A stretch of DNA of 24,685 nt from JAGTRB01 sp037439685 (GCA_037439685.1 JBBIVO010000021.1:1-24685); one strand, 5' to 3'. Positions 7,415 through 15,810 are shown, counted from the stretch's first letter. Notes: generated from the letters alone by a model not told the origin. A program made the numbers and translations.

Positions 7415-7768
7415 ATGTCTAAGAGGAGGGTTGAAGAGATAGCCCTTCAGAGGATCGAGAGGCTCTTCGCCCTAGCCGAGGAGGTTTTCGGGGAGGATCC
7501 AGCCCTCGCTGAGAGGTATGTAGGGCTTGCGAGGAGGATAGCCATGAGGTCTCGCCTCCCCCTCCCAAGGGAGTTTAGGAGGAGGGTCTGCAGGGCGTGT
7601 GGCTCCTTCCTCGTCCCTGGGTCGAGCTCGAGGGTTAGGGTTAGGCAGAAGAGGGAGCCCCACATCTCCATAACATGCCTTAGGTGCGGCCGCATCTACA
7701 GGATCCCATTAAGGAGGAGAGAGCTTGAGTCGAGGTCTAGCCCTGATAAGCATCGGCCTCTTCGATGA
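7415..7768 (+). CDS. rnp4: Ribonuclease P protein component 4 (Rpp21)
   Basis: 117 residues, a normal length. This protein binds RNase P RNA, together with Rpp29, and helps mature tRNA 5' ends. The N-terminal helices (about 1-50, EEIALQRIERLFALAEEVF and ALAERYVGLARRIAMRSRL) match the family's Rpp29-binding region. A zinc ribbon follows, with Cys59/Cys62 in CRACGSFLVPG and Cys88/Cys91 in CLRCGRIYRIP, and the basic SSRVRVR segment between the pairs. The gene overlaps the start of the diphthine synthase gene by 44 bases in another frame, so the two are probably translated from one message. The C-terminus past the zinc ribbon is short and basic. Confidence 0.92.
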   Translation: MSKRRVEEIALQRIERLFALAEEVFGEDPALAERYVGLARRIAMRSRLPLPREFRRRVCRACGSFLVPGSSSRVRVRQKREPHISITCLRCGRIYRIPLRRRELESRSSPDKHRPLR

Positions 7769-8786
7769 GTGGGACCTGAGCTTAAGGGCCGTCGAGGAGG
7801 CGAGGGGGTGCGACGCCCTCTACGCCGAGTTCTACACCACTGGGATGAAGACGAGCCTGGAGAGGCTTGAGGCCTTGATAGGGAGAAGGATAGGGAGGCT
7901 TGAGAGGAGGGGGCTCGAGGAGGGGGCTGACCCCCTGCTGAGAGAGGCGGAACATAGGAGGGTAGGGGTTCTGGTCGGAGGCGACTGCCTCACAGCGACC
8001 ACCCATATCTCCCTGGCGATAGAGGCTGCGAAGAGGGGGATACCGACCAGGGTGATCCACGGCTCATCTATATTCACGGCGGTGGCTGAGACAGGCCTCT
8101 CCATATACAAGTTCGGAAGGGCTGTAACCATGCCCCTGCCGGGGAGGGGGGCCCCCGACTCCATTCTCAGGGCAATCTACGAGAATAGGATGCTCGGCCT
8201 TCACACCCTAGTCCTGATGGACCTCGACGTGGAGGAGGACCGCTACCTAACAGTGGACGAGGCCCTTAAGAACCTCTTGGAGTCCGATAAGCTTGGTGTC
8301 CTGGACGAGGAGACCCTAGTCGTTGGTGTGGCAAGGCTCGGCTCAGAGAATCCCCAAATTAGGGCTGGAAGGGCTGGAGAGATCGTGGGGGAAGACTTTG
8401 GAGGGCCCCCTCAAGTCCTAATAATACCTGGAACCCTCCACTTCGTAGAGGCCGAGGCCTTGAGGCTGATATGGGGATGCCCGGAGGAGGCCCTTAGGTC
8501 GACGGAGAGGCTCGATGATCTAGCCTCCCTCATCGAAAGATATGTGGGGGGATGCCGGAGGGCGTTGGAGAAGCTGAGGCTGAGCACCCTTCCAAGGGTT
8601 ATAGAAGAGGGGAAGGTCAGGGAGCTGGTCTCCCACGCCGAGAGATACCGAAGGGATGCAGAGTACTACGCCGAGGATATGAAGATAGCATCCCTCGCAG
8701 CCGCCTCCTACTGCGAGGGCCTCCTCGATGCCGCAAGGATCCTAGGATTAATAGACTTCGATTGGCCTCCCGGGCCCAGAAGATAG
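7725..8786 (+). CDS. dphB: Diphthine synthase with C-terminal DUF357-like domain
   Basis: Methyltransferase of the diphthamide pathway, which methylates the modified histidine of elongation factor 2 using S-adenosylmethionine. Residues 1-255 are a typical tetrapyrrole-methylase-fold DphB: LALISIGLFDEWDLSLRAVE, CDALYAEFYTTGMKTS, VGVLVGGDCLTATTH, IHGSSIFTAVAETGLSIYKF and LVVGVARLGSENP. DphB is usually about 260 residues, but this protein runs to 353. The extra part (about 265-347) has the signature of DUF357: an RAL-K helix, then AERYRRDAEYYAEDMK and ASYCEGLLDAARILGLIDF. DUF357 is normally a separate small protein of unknown function. Translation starts at TTG 7725, with AAGGAGGAG about nine bases upstream inside rnp4. 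No frameshift joins the two domains, so the fusion looks genuine. Confidence 0.9.
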   Translation: MSRGLALISIGLFDEWDLSLRAVEEARGCDALYAEFYTTGMKTSLERLEALIGRRIGRLERRGLEEGADPLLREAEHRRVGVLVGGDCLTATTHISLAIEAAKRGIPTRVIHGSSIFTAVAETGLSIYKFGRAVTMPLPGRGAPDSILRAIYENRMLGLHTLVLMDLDVEEDRYLTVDEALKNLLESDKLGVLDEETLVVGVARLGSENPQIRAGRAGEIVGEDFGGPPQVLIIPGTLHFVEAEALRLIWGCPEEALRSTERLDDLASLIERYVGGCRRALEKLRLSTLPRVIEEGKVRELVSHAERYRRDAEYYAEDMKIASLAAASYCEGLLDAARILGLIDFDWPPGPRR

Positions 8787-9228
8787 AGATCGGGATCGAT
8801 TCCCCCTCCACCAAGCCCTGGGCGGAAGATAACCTCAACATCTTTTTCATCCTCCATTTTTCAGAGCTTGGGCAAGGTCCTCAACCCCGGGGGGTCGAGC
8901 CCGACGGCGGAACCCCCAACCCCTCATCCATCATCGATGTTAAAGCTCTCTCACAACCCATATAAAGAGGCTGAAATCATATTCGAGATAACATCAAAAA
9001 TATTTATATCTAATATTCAAACATCAACTATAATGTTTTTCTGTTTTTCTCAAGAATTTGGAAGTTGAAATAACGTGGATGTTTTATTTAATCCTCTAAT
9101 TTGAATCTGAGTTCAGGGAGGTCAAGCGAGGGTCTCCCTTTAGAAGGGGTTCCCAGATGTCGGTTAGGAAGATTTATCAATCACCCCTGTCGGAGACCTT
9201 TTGATCAACTCAAGGGCTGGTTGTCTCT
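8787..9228. other. Intergenic region upstream of ppdK
   Basis: About 440 bases without a convincing gene. A GC-rich block at about 8877-8930 has short self-complementary segments (GTCG-AGCC-CGAC inside GGGGG...CCCCC) and could fold, but I cannot assign it to a known RNA. From about 8960 to 9110 the sequence is strongly AT-rich (AAAAATATTTATATC and similar). TATA candidates for ppdK are GATTTATCAA (9172-9181) and the weaker CTTTTGAT around 9198-9205, about 27 bases before the ATG. Confidence 0.35.
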
Positions 9229-11899
9229 ATGAAGAGAGTTTATGCCTTCGAGGAGGGCGATAGGGAGATGGTCCTCCTTCTCGGTGGGAAGGGGGCTGGC
9301 CTGTCTGAGATGACCAACCTCGGCATAAGGGTTCCACCAGGCTTCACGATCACCACGAGCACCTGCATAGAGTTCTTCAAGTCCAACGGTAATTTTCCGC
9401 CCGGGCTCTGGGAGGAGGTTCTTGAACACATGAGGAGGCTCGAGGAGAGGACCGGGAAGGTGTTCGGCTCCGGAAAGAACCCCCTCCTCGTCTCTGTCAG
9501 GAGTGGTGCCCCCGTCTCCATGCCCGGGATGATGGACACCGTTCTCAACCTGGGGATGAACGATGGGGTGGCTGAGGGGCTGGCCGAGCTGACGGGGGAT
9601 CCTAGATTCGCCTATGACGCCTATAGGAGGTTCATAACCATGTTCGCCGACGTCGTCATGAGCGCCGATAGGAGGAGGTTCGACGCGATCTATGAGGAGG
9701 AGAAGAGGAGGGAGGGGGCTAAGACGGATCCTGAGCTGAGCGCTGAGGGGTTGAAGAGGGCTGTGGATGGGATGAAGAGGCTGTATGAGGAGGAGGTCGG
9801 CAGCCCCTTCCCTATGGACCCCTACGAGCAGCTGAGGCTTGCGATAGCGGCGGTCTTCAACTCCTGGAACACCCCTAGGGCTAAGACCTACAGGAAGATA
9901 GAGGGTATCCGGGAGGATATGGGAACCGCCTGCACCGTCCAGACGATGGTTTATGGAAACCTCGGGTGGGACTCGGGCAGCGGGGTCATGTTCACAAGGA
10001 ACCCCTCTACTGGAGAGAGGGAGCTCTATGGGGAGGTCCTGTTCAACGCCCAGGGTGAGGATGTCGTAGCTGGGTTGAGGACGCCCATACAGGTCTCGGA
10101 GCTTAGGGATAGATGGCCTGAGCTCTACAGGGAGCTCTTAGAGGTGGCCGAGAGGCTTGAGAGACACTATAGGGATATTCAAGACATAGAGTTCACCGTT
10201 GAGAGGGGCGTCCTCTACATCCTCCAGACTCGGTCTGGGAAGAGGACGGCCAGGGCCGCCGTTAAGGCGGCCGTGGACATGGCTAGGGAGGGGCTTATAG
10301 ACGAGAGGGAGGCCATCCTGAGGGTTGACCCGAGGCAGGTTGAGCTCCTCCTCCACAAGAGCGTAGACCCCCAGGCCTCGAAGACCGTCTTGGCGAAGGG
10401 CCTACCGGCATCTCCAGGGGCAGCCGTGGGGAGGGTGGTCTTCGTCCCGAAGGAGGCTGAGGAGTGGCGGGCTAGAGGAGAGAGGGTCATACTGGTTAGG
10501 CCTGAAACCACCCCTGAGGACATAGGGGGAATGGTCGCATCCGAGGGGGTTCTGACGAGCAGGGGTGGCATGACGAGCCACGCCGCCATAGTGGCGAGGG
10601 GGATTGGGAAGCCCGCCATCGTTGGATGCGAGGCCCTCCACATCGACCTAGAAGGGGAAGCCTTCACGGCCGGAGNNNNNNNNNNNNNNNNNNNNNCTGG
10701 TGAAGAAGGGGGACCTGATCACCATAAACGGAATGACGGGGGAGGTCATATTGGGAGAGGCCCCCCTCGTAGAGCCTAAGCTGACGGGAGAGCTAGAGGT
10801 CATACTTGAATGGGCTGACAGGTATAGGAGGCTTGGGGTCTGGGCGAACGCGAATGATGAGGCAGACGCGAGGAAGGCCCAAGAGAACGGGGCTGAGGGG
10901 ATAGGGCTGGCTAGAACCGAGAGGATGTTCCTCGGGGTGGAGATGGTGGCCCTGGTTAGGGAGATGATAATGGCCGACTCCGCTGAGGAGAGGAGGAGGG
11001 CTCTGGAGAGGCTCCTCCCGATGCAGAGGCAGGACTTCAAGGATATCCTGAGGATAATGGACGGTAAACCTGTTCAGATAAGGCTGCTCGACCCACCCCT
11101 ACACGAGTTCCTCCCAAAGGAGTCCGAGATCCTATCCAGGATTTATGAGATGGAGAGGTCCGGGGCCCCTGAAGAGAGGCTGGATGAGGAGAGAAGGCTA
11201 CTGGCAAAGGTCAGGAGGATAAGCGAGGCCAACCCCATGATAGGCCTAAGGGCGGTGAGGGTTGGGATCCTATACCCCGAGATATATGAGGCCCAGGCAA
11301 GGGCCATATTCGAGGCTGCCTCAGAGCTCAGGGTTGAAGGGTACGACCCAAGGCCTGAGATAATGATCCCGTGCACGATGCATTGGAGAGAGCTAGCCTA
11401 TATAAAGCCCATAATAGAGAGGGCCCGCAAGGAGGTGGAGGAGAAGTACGGCTTCCCGATCGAGTACAGGTATGGGACTATGATAGAGATACCTAGAGCT
11501 GCCCTAACCGCTGACGAGATCGCCAGGGAGGTGGACTTCTTCAGCTTCGGAACAAATGACCTAACCCAGACGGGGATGGGCCTGAGCAGAGACGACGCCC
11601 AGGGAACCTTCCTGCCCGTGTACATCGACAAAGGAATACTCGATGCGGACCCCTTCCAGACCTTGGATGTTACAGGGGTCGGAGAACTGGTTAGAATAGG
11701 GGTGGAGAAGGGGAGGAGGGCCAACCCGGAGCTGAAGATCGGGATATGTGGGGAGCACGGCGGAGACCCTAAGAGCATATACTTCTTCCATAAGGTCGGC
11801 CTAGACTATGTGAGCTGCTCCCCCTACAGGATCCCCATAGCAAGGCTTGCAGCAGCGAGGATAGCGGTTGAGGAAGCCATAAAGGCCTCAGATACTTGA
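9229..11899 (+). CDS. ppdK: Pyruvate phosphate dikinase (interrupted by an assembly gap)
   Basis: Converts pyruvate, ATP and phosphate to phosphoenolpyruvate, AMP and pyrophosphate, reversibly; in archaea it serves glycolysis or gluconeogenesis. The domains appear in the expected order. The N-terminal nucleotide-binding domain has GGKGAGLSEMTNLGIRVPPG, MFTRNPSTGERELYGE and QDIEFTVERGVLYILQTRSG. The phosphohistidine domain has GGMTSHAAIVARGIGKPAIV, with the phosphorylated His at residue 451. The C-terminal PEP/pyruvate barrel has GTMIEIPRAALTADEIA, FFSFGTNDLTQTGMGLSRDD and GICGEHGGDP with the catalytic Cys. The 21 N at 10676-10696 fall just after GEAFTAG. The reading continues at LVKKGDLITINGMTGE in another frame, so the true gap length is not 21; the family sequence suggests only a few residues are missing. 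The gene is almost certainly intact in the organism and appears monocistronic. Confidence 0.95.
10676..10696. other. Assembly gap (21 N) inside ppdK
   Basis: A run of N splits ppdK and changes its apparent frame. The flanking protein sequences abut almost directly in the family, so the number of N is nominal. Confidence 0.98.
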
Positions 11900-11920
11900 T
11901 ATGAAGCCTTTTACAACCCG

Positions 11921-12054
11921 TCGAAGGAGCAGCCAAGCCACTCCAAATTTATATCCTCTATTCCCTCAAACTCCTTGCTTCCCATTGCCTTTTTAGGTAC
12001 GTTTTGAGTTATGTGATTTTTTAATATTGCTGCGATGTAGACCGCATATGGGAT
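11921..12054 (-). other. C-terminal fragment of an unidentified protein
   Basis: After a stop at 12055-12057, 43 codons on the minus strand read as a plausible protein end, including YAVYIAAILKNHITQNVPKK and EGIEDINLEWLGCSFDGL before TAA at 11921-11923. There is no good start codon for the whole piece. It faces the end of ppdK and sits next to the tnpB relic, so it may be what is left of a gene removed by transposon activity. I do not recognise the family. Confidence 0.3.
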
Positions 12055-12113
12055 TTAGCCCTATACGTTTGATGAACCAAGCGACCCCAACATATCAGGT
12101 CTTACCATGCTCG

Positions 12114-12152
12114 GCGAGAAAGCCCACATCTTTCAAGCGTGGGATGAATCGC
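12114..12152 (+). repeat. IS605/IS200-type subterminal hairpin
   Basis: Two nested stems, GCGA/TCGC (12114-12117 with 12149-12152) and CCCAC/GTGGG (12123-12127 with 12139-12143), lie 53 bases before the tnpB relic. Such imperfect hairpins mark the ends of IS200/IS605-group elements, where they are recognised by the Y1 transposase or form part of the TnpB guide RNA. Assignment to this element is by position. Confidence 0.45.
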
Positions 12153-12204
12153 TGTTAAAGTTTAAATATCAACATCAAGTATTAAATCTTTAGGCGAGTC
12201 GCCT

Positions 12205-12880
12205 ATGAAAGCTAAGAAAACCATTAGGGCTAAGATTCTTGAACTCCGCAAAGGCAAGGAAGAGCTTTAAAACGTGAATATGAGAATTGGCAACGTTATC
12301 TTCGTGGAGATAAAACCGTTCCGCTTTATTCAGCCACCAAATAGCAAGCAGAGAGATTGTTAAGTAGGCTTAAAGATAAACTTAAACCCAACAAAGAGCA
12401 TCCTTTAATTCTTAGAAGAGATGTTTATAGAGCCGACACTAGGCTGACACCATATTGGTCGAAGATTCCAATCCACGGTGTTAAGGGCGGAATAAACGTC
12501 CCCATTAAGACGCATGAGCCTATAACCGACGATATGGTTTGCAGGGAGGCAAGGATAATTAGGAAGGGAGACGAGTGGTACATCTATATAACGGTCGAGA
12601 AGGAAGTTGAATAGAGAAACCCTAAAACGTTCTTGCGGTAGATTTAGGCATAAGATGGACGGCTACAACTGTTAACAAGACTCCTAAGCCGAAGTTCTAT
12701 GGGAAAGAGCTTAGAAGGGTTAAGGGACACTGCTTCTGGCTTAGGAGAACGCTTCAGTTTAAGAAAGCATATAAAGCGTTAAAGAAGATTGGGCATAAGG
12801 AAAGAGGGGTAGTTAACGATGTTCTACACAAGATAAGCAGGGCAATAGTGAACGAAGCCTTAGAAAACGATAAAGGATAA
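12205..12880 (+). pseudogene. tnpB: Decayed tnpB (IS605 OrfB) transposon gene, 3' part missing
   Basis: RNA-guided nuclease gene of IS605-type elements, here only a relic. Successive frames give MKAKKTIRAKILELRKGKEE, then REYENWQRYLRGDKTVPLYS and an in-frame stop. The best-preserved stretch follows (12357-12614; HPLILRRDVYRADTRLTPYW, HGVKGGINVPIKTHEPITDD, DEWYIYITVEKEVE). After another stop and shift comes LAVDLGIRWTATTVN, with the first RuvC aspartate, then ELRRVKGHCFWLRRTL and HKISRAIVNEALEND up to TAA at 12878. The second RuvC block, zinc finger and third catalytic Asp are absent. At least four lesions rule out function. No Y1 transposase gene (tnpA) is present. Codon use is visibly more AT-rich than in the flanking genes, as expected for a recent immigrant. 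Confidence 0.85.
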
Positions 12881-12986
12881 ATTAAAAGATGTAGTAAAGA
12901 GAGGCTTATCTGAACATCATTTGAAGCCCGCGATCGTCCCAGCGACAATTCTCCTAAAGGCTAAAACGTTGAAGAGAGAGAAATAA
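12867..12986 (+). other. C-terminal fragment of an unidentified protein next to tnpB
   Basis: A frame overlapping the end of the tnpB relic reads IKDKLKDVVKRGLSEHHLKP then AIVPATILLKAKTLKREK and TAA at 12984-12986. It looks protein-like but has no proper start. It may be the remains of a gene cut by the transposon. I do not recognise the family. Confidence 0.25.
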
Positions 12987-13083
12987 TCGGGAGATGGCCG
13001 TAAAGTCAGGATTTTTCGCCTCTTTCCGCTTTCGTGACAGATCTTATCCTATATCTCGATCCTATTTCAAATCCGTGGAGGGT

Positions 13084-13575
13084 TCAGGAGATGTACTTGG
13101 AGGTGGTGAGCCTCTGCTTCCACCTCATCCCAAGCCCGAGTTCCAAGACCTCGGGTAGAACCTGCCCGTAGAACCTCTCGCTTGGTCTTCCCACGATGAT
13201 CCCCTCGCAGTTCGAGTCCAGATATATGTAGAAGCTCCTTCCCCTATACCTGTACTCGCTTCCATCTCCACGCCCGTATATCGGCCTCGAAAGGACTCTG
13301 AATGGGAAGAGCTTGCAGGCCAGAGGCTTGATGCTCTGGATGGCGCAGGCCCATCGACCCATTATGGGTTGCTGGAAGATGCAGCGGTCCTCGAAGCCGT
13401 GTCTTAGGTATACCTTCCCCAAGCCAACCTCCACTACGCCTTGGCCATATCTGCTTAGGATTCTTGCATACTCGTCCATCTTGAGAGGAACCCTATACCC
13501 CTTACAGCATTTTCCACATGCTGTACATGTCCAGGTGTTGACGTCGACCCATGGTATCAGCTCCTCCCTGTTCAA
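13084..13575 (-). CDS. YkgJ-family cysteine-cluster protein
   Basis: 163 residues with the YkgJ/zinc- or iron-chelating pattern: Cys17-x2-Cys20-x2-Cys23-Cys24 in CTACGKCCKG, then Cys65, Cys77, Cys87 in KPLACKLFPFR and Cys123. All eight cysteines of the usual set are present, so it probably binds a metal or iron-sulfur cluster. The biochemical role of the family is not settled. The start is TTG at 13575, giving MNREELIPWVDVNTW. The gene diverges from the membrane acyltransferase gene; a palindromic TATA box between them (13606-13613) could serve both. Positioned 34 bases from this start, it would give a leader of only a few bases. Confidence 0.8.
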   Translation of the reverse strand: MNREELIPWVDVNTWTCTACGKCCKGYRVPLKMDEYARILSRYGQGVVEVGLGKVYLRHGFEDRCIFQQPIMGRWACAIQSIKPLACKLFPFRVLSRPIYGRGDGSEYRYRGRSFYIYLDSNCEGIIVGRPSERFYGQVLPEVLELGLGMRWKQRLTTSKYIS

Positions 13576-13605
13576 GCCTCTTCCTAGAGCTAGGAGAACA
13601 GCATC

Positions 13606-13613
13606 CTATATAC
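13606..13613. promoter_or_regulatory. Palindromic TATA box shared by two divergent genes
   Basis: CTATATAC lies 28 bases (centre to start codon) before the GTG of the acyltransferase gene at 13638 on the plus strand. It is 34 bases before the TTG of the cysteine-cluster gene at 13575 on the minus strand. Only 62 bases separate the two starts, so this appears to be the sole TATA candidate for both. Confidence 0.45.
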
Positions 13614-13637
13614 CCTATTGCGGACAATAATAGGGCT

Positions 13638-14780
13638 GTGGATCCAGTTTTCAGGGACCTGGGTTGGCGGCATAGGCTTCTGTACATAGACTTCGCCAGG
13701 GGGGTTGCCATGGTCCTGATGGCATGGGACCATGTCTCAAGTTTCTGGAACCCAGGCCACAGGGGTGGGGAGGGATTGATGGGGAGAAAGCCCTTATTCC
13801 CAGACTTCACCCAGTTCATCCTGAGGTTCATAACCCATATCTGCGCCCCCACCTTCATCTTCCTCGCGGGGGCTGCCCTTGCCCTCTCAGCCGAGAGGAG
13901 GTTGGCAAGAGGAGAGTCCAGGGGTCAGGTCTCCCTTAGAATGGCGAAGAGAGGCGCAGTCCTGATCCTCTTAGCCGTCTTCGTGGAGAGCCCTGCCTTC
14001 GGCCTTCCACCCCTCTACTTCGGAGTTCTAAGCTGCATAGGGCTATGCCTCATCATCTTCAGCCTTCTCCATAGGCTCCCCCGAGGGCTCATCTTGGCCT
14101 TCTCCACCCTCATAATCTTGGCCCACCCGCTCTTAGACCTGAGCTGGATCCCCGTCGATGACCCTTGGGGCTGGTATATGAGGGTGGTGATCCATGAGCC
14201 GAGCATGGACTGGGTCCCATACGTGGGGCTCTACCCAATAATACCATGGGTAGGGGTGATGGGGCTTGGCTGGTGCTTCGGAGGTCTCGTCTCAAGGAAC
14301 CGTTGGGAGGAGAGGAGGCTTGAGGTATTGCTGGCTTCGACCGGAGGAGGCTTACTATGCCTCTGGCTCCTCGTCAGGCTCCTCAACGGATATGGGAACC
14401 TCCTCCCCCGAGCTGGATCTAGCCTCCAAGACTGGCTCTACATGGCTAAGTATCCTCCAAGCTTGGCCTTCCTCCTCTGGACCCTGGGCTCGATGTTTCT
14501 CATCCTCTCTCTCGGCCTCCACCTTCAGAGGAGAGGGATGATAGAGCGGGGTATATGGGGCTTCATTCTAGCCTTTGGAAGGGTCCCCCTCTTCTTCTAC
14601 TGCAGCCACCTATGGCTGTACAGGGTTAGGCCTGGCTGGACTGCTGTGAGGCCCTTCACCCTCAGCCTACCAGCCACAGCGGTGTTCTGGCTTCTAGGGC
14701 TTCTGATCCTCTGGAGGCTCTGCCTGAGGTATGGTAGGCTTAAGATGAGATACCCAGAATCCCTACTCCAGTACCTTTAG
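13638..14780 (+). CDS. DUF1624 / heparan-alpha-glucosaminide N-acetyltransferase-like membrane protein
   Basis: About 380 residues with roughly ten hydrophobic segments. The N-terminal block LLYIDFARGVAMVLMAWDHV carries the D-x-x-RG and D-H pair typical of HGSNAT-type membrane acyltransferases. THICAPTFIFLAGAALALS and YVGLYPIIPWVGVMGLGW are further family blocks. Members move acetyl groups from cytosolic acetyl-CoA to acceptors across the membrane; the archaeal substrate is unknown, with cell-surface glycans or lipids plausible. The frame is open back to ATG 13551, but that would overlap the divergent neighbour by 25 bases. GTG at 13638 sits 28 bases after a TATA box and gives a normal N-terminus, so I prefer it. 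No enzyme of a glycan pathway lies nearby. Confidence 0.82.
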   Translation: MDPVFRDLGWRHRLLYIDFARGVAMVLMAWDHVSSFWNPGHRGGEGLMGRKPLFPDFTQFILRFITHICAPTFIFLAGAALALSAERRLARGESRGQVSLRMAKRGAVLILLAVFVESPAFGLPPLYFGVLSCIGLCLIIFSLLHRLPRGLILAFSTLIILAHPLLDLSWIPVDDPWGWYMRVVIHEPSMDWVPYVGLYPIIPWVGVMGLGWCFGGLVSRNRWEERRLEVLLASTGGGLLCLWLLVRLLNGYGNLLPRAGSSLQDWLYMAKYPPSLAFLLWTLGSMFLILSLGLHLQRRGMIERGIWGFILAFGRVPLFFYCSHLWLYRVRPGWTAVRPFTLSLPATAVFWLLGLLILWRLCLRYGRLKMRYPESLLQYL

Positions 14781-14816
14781 CCTCTTCTTAGCCTCCACGA
14801 GGACGATGAACAGCTT

Positions 14817-14960
14817 TTAGCCCTTCTCCTCCTCCTCTAGGGCATAAAGGAGGCTGTATATGTCTCTATGCTGCCTTATCAGCTTAATGGTGAAGTATCC
14901 GAACCCTATGAAGATTGCTATGGAGACGGTTAGAAGGAGGAGGGCTATGAGTAGACCCAT
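14817..14960 (-). CDS. Small single-helix membrane protein, 47 residues
   Basis: ATG at 14960 to TAA at 14817-14819. The chain starts MGLLIALLLLTVSIAIFIGF, continues GYFTIKLIRQHRDIYSLLYA and ends in an acidic tail LEEEEKG. It has one N-terminal hydrophobic helix (about 3-25) followed by a charged cytosolic tail, the look of a small membrane-anchored accessory or regulatory peptide. A TATA-like box GATAAATAAG (14990-14981) is 26 bases before the ATG, consistent with leaderless transcription, and GC-rich third positions match local genes. It converges on the acyltransferase gene. I do not recognise a family. Confidence 0.55.
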   Translation of the reverse strand: MGLLIALLLLTVSIAIFIGFGYFTIKLIRQHRDIYSLLYALEEEEKG

Positions 14961-15223
14961 TTCCAAGACTACTTCAAACCCTTATTTATCAGATCTCCCT
15001 AATAAACGTCTCTAAGCGTAGGGGGCCCCTTAAGCGGATCTAAACCTGTTCCTCCATAAAGACTTATGAACCCCTCGTCTCAAAACATCGCATAAGGATT
15101 TGTGGCTTGCCCCTTTCCTCCTTTGAGGCGGCTGATTCGCCTTCAGGGCCCATCCTCCATATGTGGCCTGAAATTCACACTTAGGCGGAGGTCATCCCGT
15201 TATCTAAAGGGGGGCGAAAATAG

Positions 15224-15760
15224 TTAAGGGATTATCTCCTTAAGGGGGATGGCGTAGACCCATGCATCCTCTCCATCCATGTAGTAGGCTATATTCCTCT
15301 TCACCCTTATGAAGCCTAGCTTCTGGTAAAGCCTTATCGCGGGCTCGTTAGTGACGCGAACCTCTAGGTAACACTCCTCAGCTTCGTATCTCTCCTTCCC
15401 CCTCCTCATGGCGCTCCTTAGAAGCTCGGTTCCTATCCCCCTTTTCCTGAACGGCTCCCTGACCGCGATGGAGACTATGTGGCAGAGGCGGGTTAGCCTC
15501 AGCGTATGGAACTTGGAGAAGCCCTTCTCAATTCTGCTCAAGACATAGCCTTGGACCACCCCCTCCACCTCCGCCACGAGGAAGGTCTCAGGAAACCTCT
15601 TGTGGAGGTCTAGGTAGAAACTAGGTGAGTAGTTCTCCGGGAGGCACTCGAAGTTTATCTTCATCACCCTCTCGAGGTCCTCTACCCTAAATGTCCTTAT
15701 CCTATACCCCTCGGAGCCCAACCTTCCCAACACCAGCCTTAAAGAGGGTTTAAACCCCAT
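15224..15760 (-). CDS. Ard1/RimI-type GNAT N-acetyltransferase
   Basis: 178 residues with the GNAT fold. The N-terminal beta-strand block YRIRTFRVEDLERVMKINFE and the loop CLPENYSPSFYLDLHKRFPE closely resemble archaeal Ard1 (Naa10-like) enzymes, which acetylate protein N-termini co-translationally. The acetyl-CoA site is the V-x-x-x-x-R-x-x-G-x-G segment in IAVREPFRKRGIGTELLRSA, and the C-terminal ECYLEVRVTNEPAIRLYQKL block is also standard. The ATG at 15760 lies 26 bases after a TATA box (15781-15790), so the message is probably leaderless. The N-terminus is about 15 residues longer than the shortest homologues. It stands alone; no ribosomal or partner gene is next to it. Confidence 0.85.
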   Translation of the reverse strand: MGFKPSLRLVLGRLGSEGYRIRTFRVEDLERVMKINFECLPENYSPSFYLDLHKRFPETFLVAEVEGVVQGYVLSRIEKGFSKFHTLRLTRLCHIVSIAVREPFRKRGIGTELLRSAMRRGKERYEAEECYLEVRVTNEPAIRLYQKLGFIRVKRNIAYYMDGEDAWVYAIPLKEIIP

Positions 15761-15780
15761 TCGATCAACTTTCCAGCTAG

Positions 15781-15790
15781 GGATATAAAG
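15781..15790 (-). promoter_or_regulatory. TATA box of the Ard1-like gene
   Basis: CTTTATATCC on the minus strand, centred 26 bases before the ATG at 15760; the spacing fits a leaderless archaeal promoter. Confidence 0.45.
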
Positions 15791-15810
15791 GGTTAAGTTT
15801 CCAATCGCCT

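Noticed and set aside
8877..8930. tRNA or SRP RNA in the GC-rich block after dphB
   Set aside because: No cloverleaf can be drawn and no SRP helix-8 motif is visible.
8552..8965. Plus-strand frame overlapping the end of dphB and the following intergenic region
   Set aside because: Most of it is an alternative frame of the DUF357-like part; the remainder has no protein-like pattern.
12205..12880. Active TnpB with guide RNA
   Set aside because: Several stops and frameshifts and the absence of the second half of the nuclease make activity impossible.
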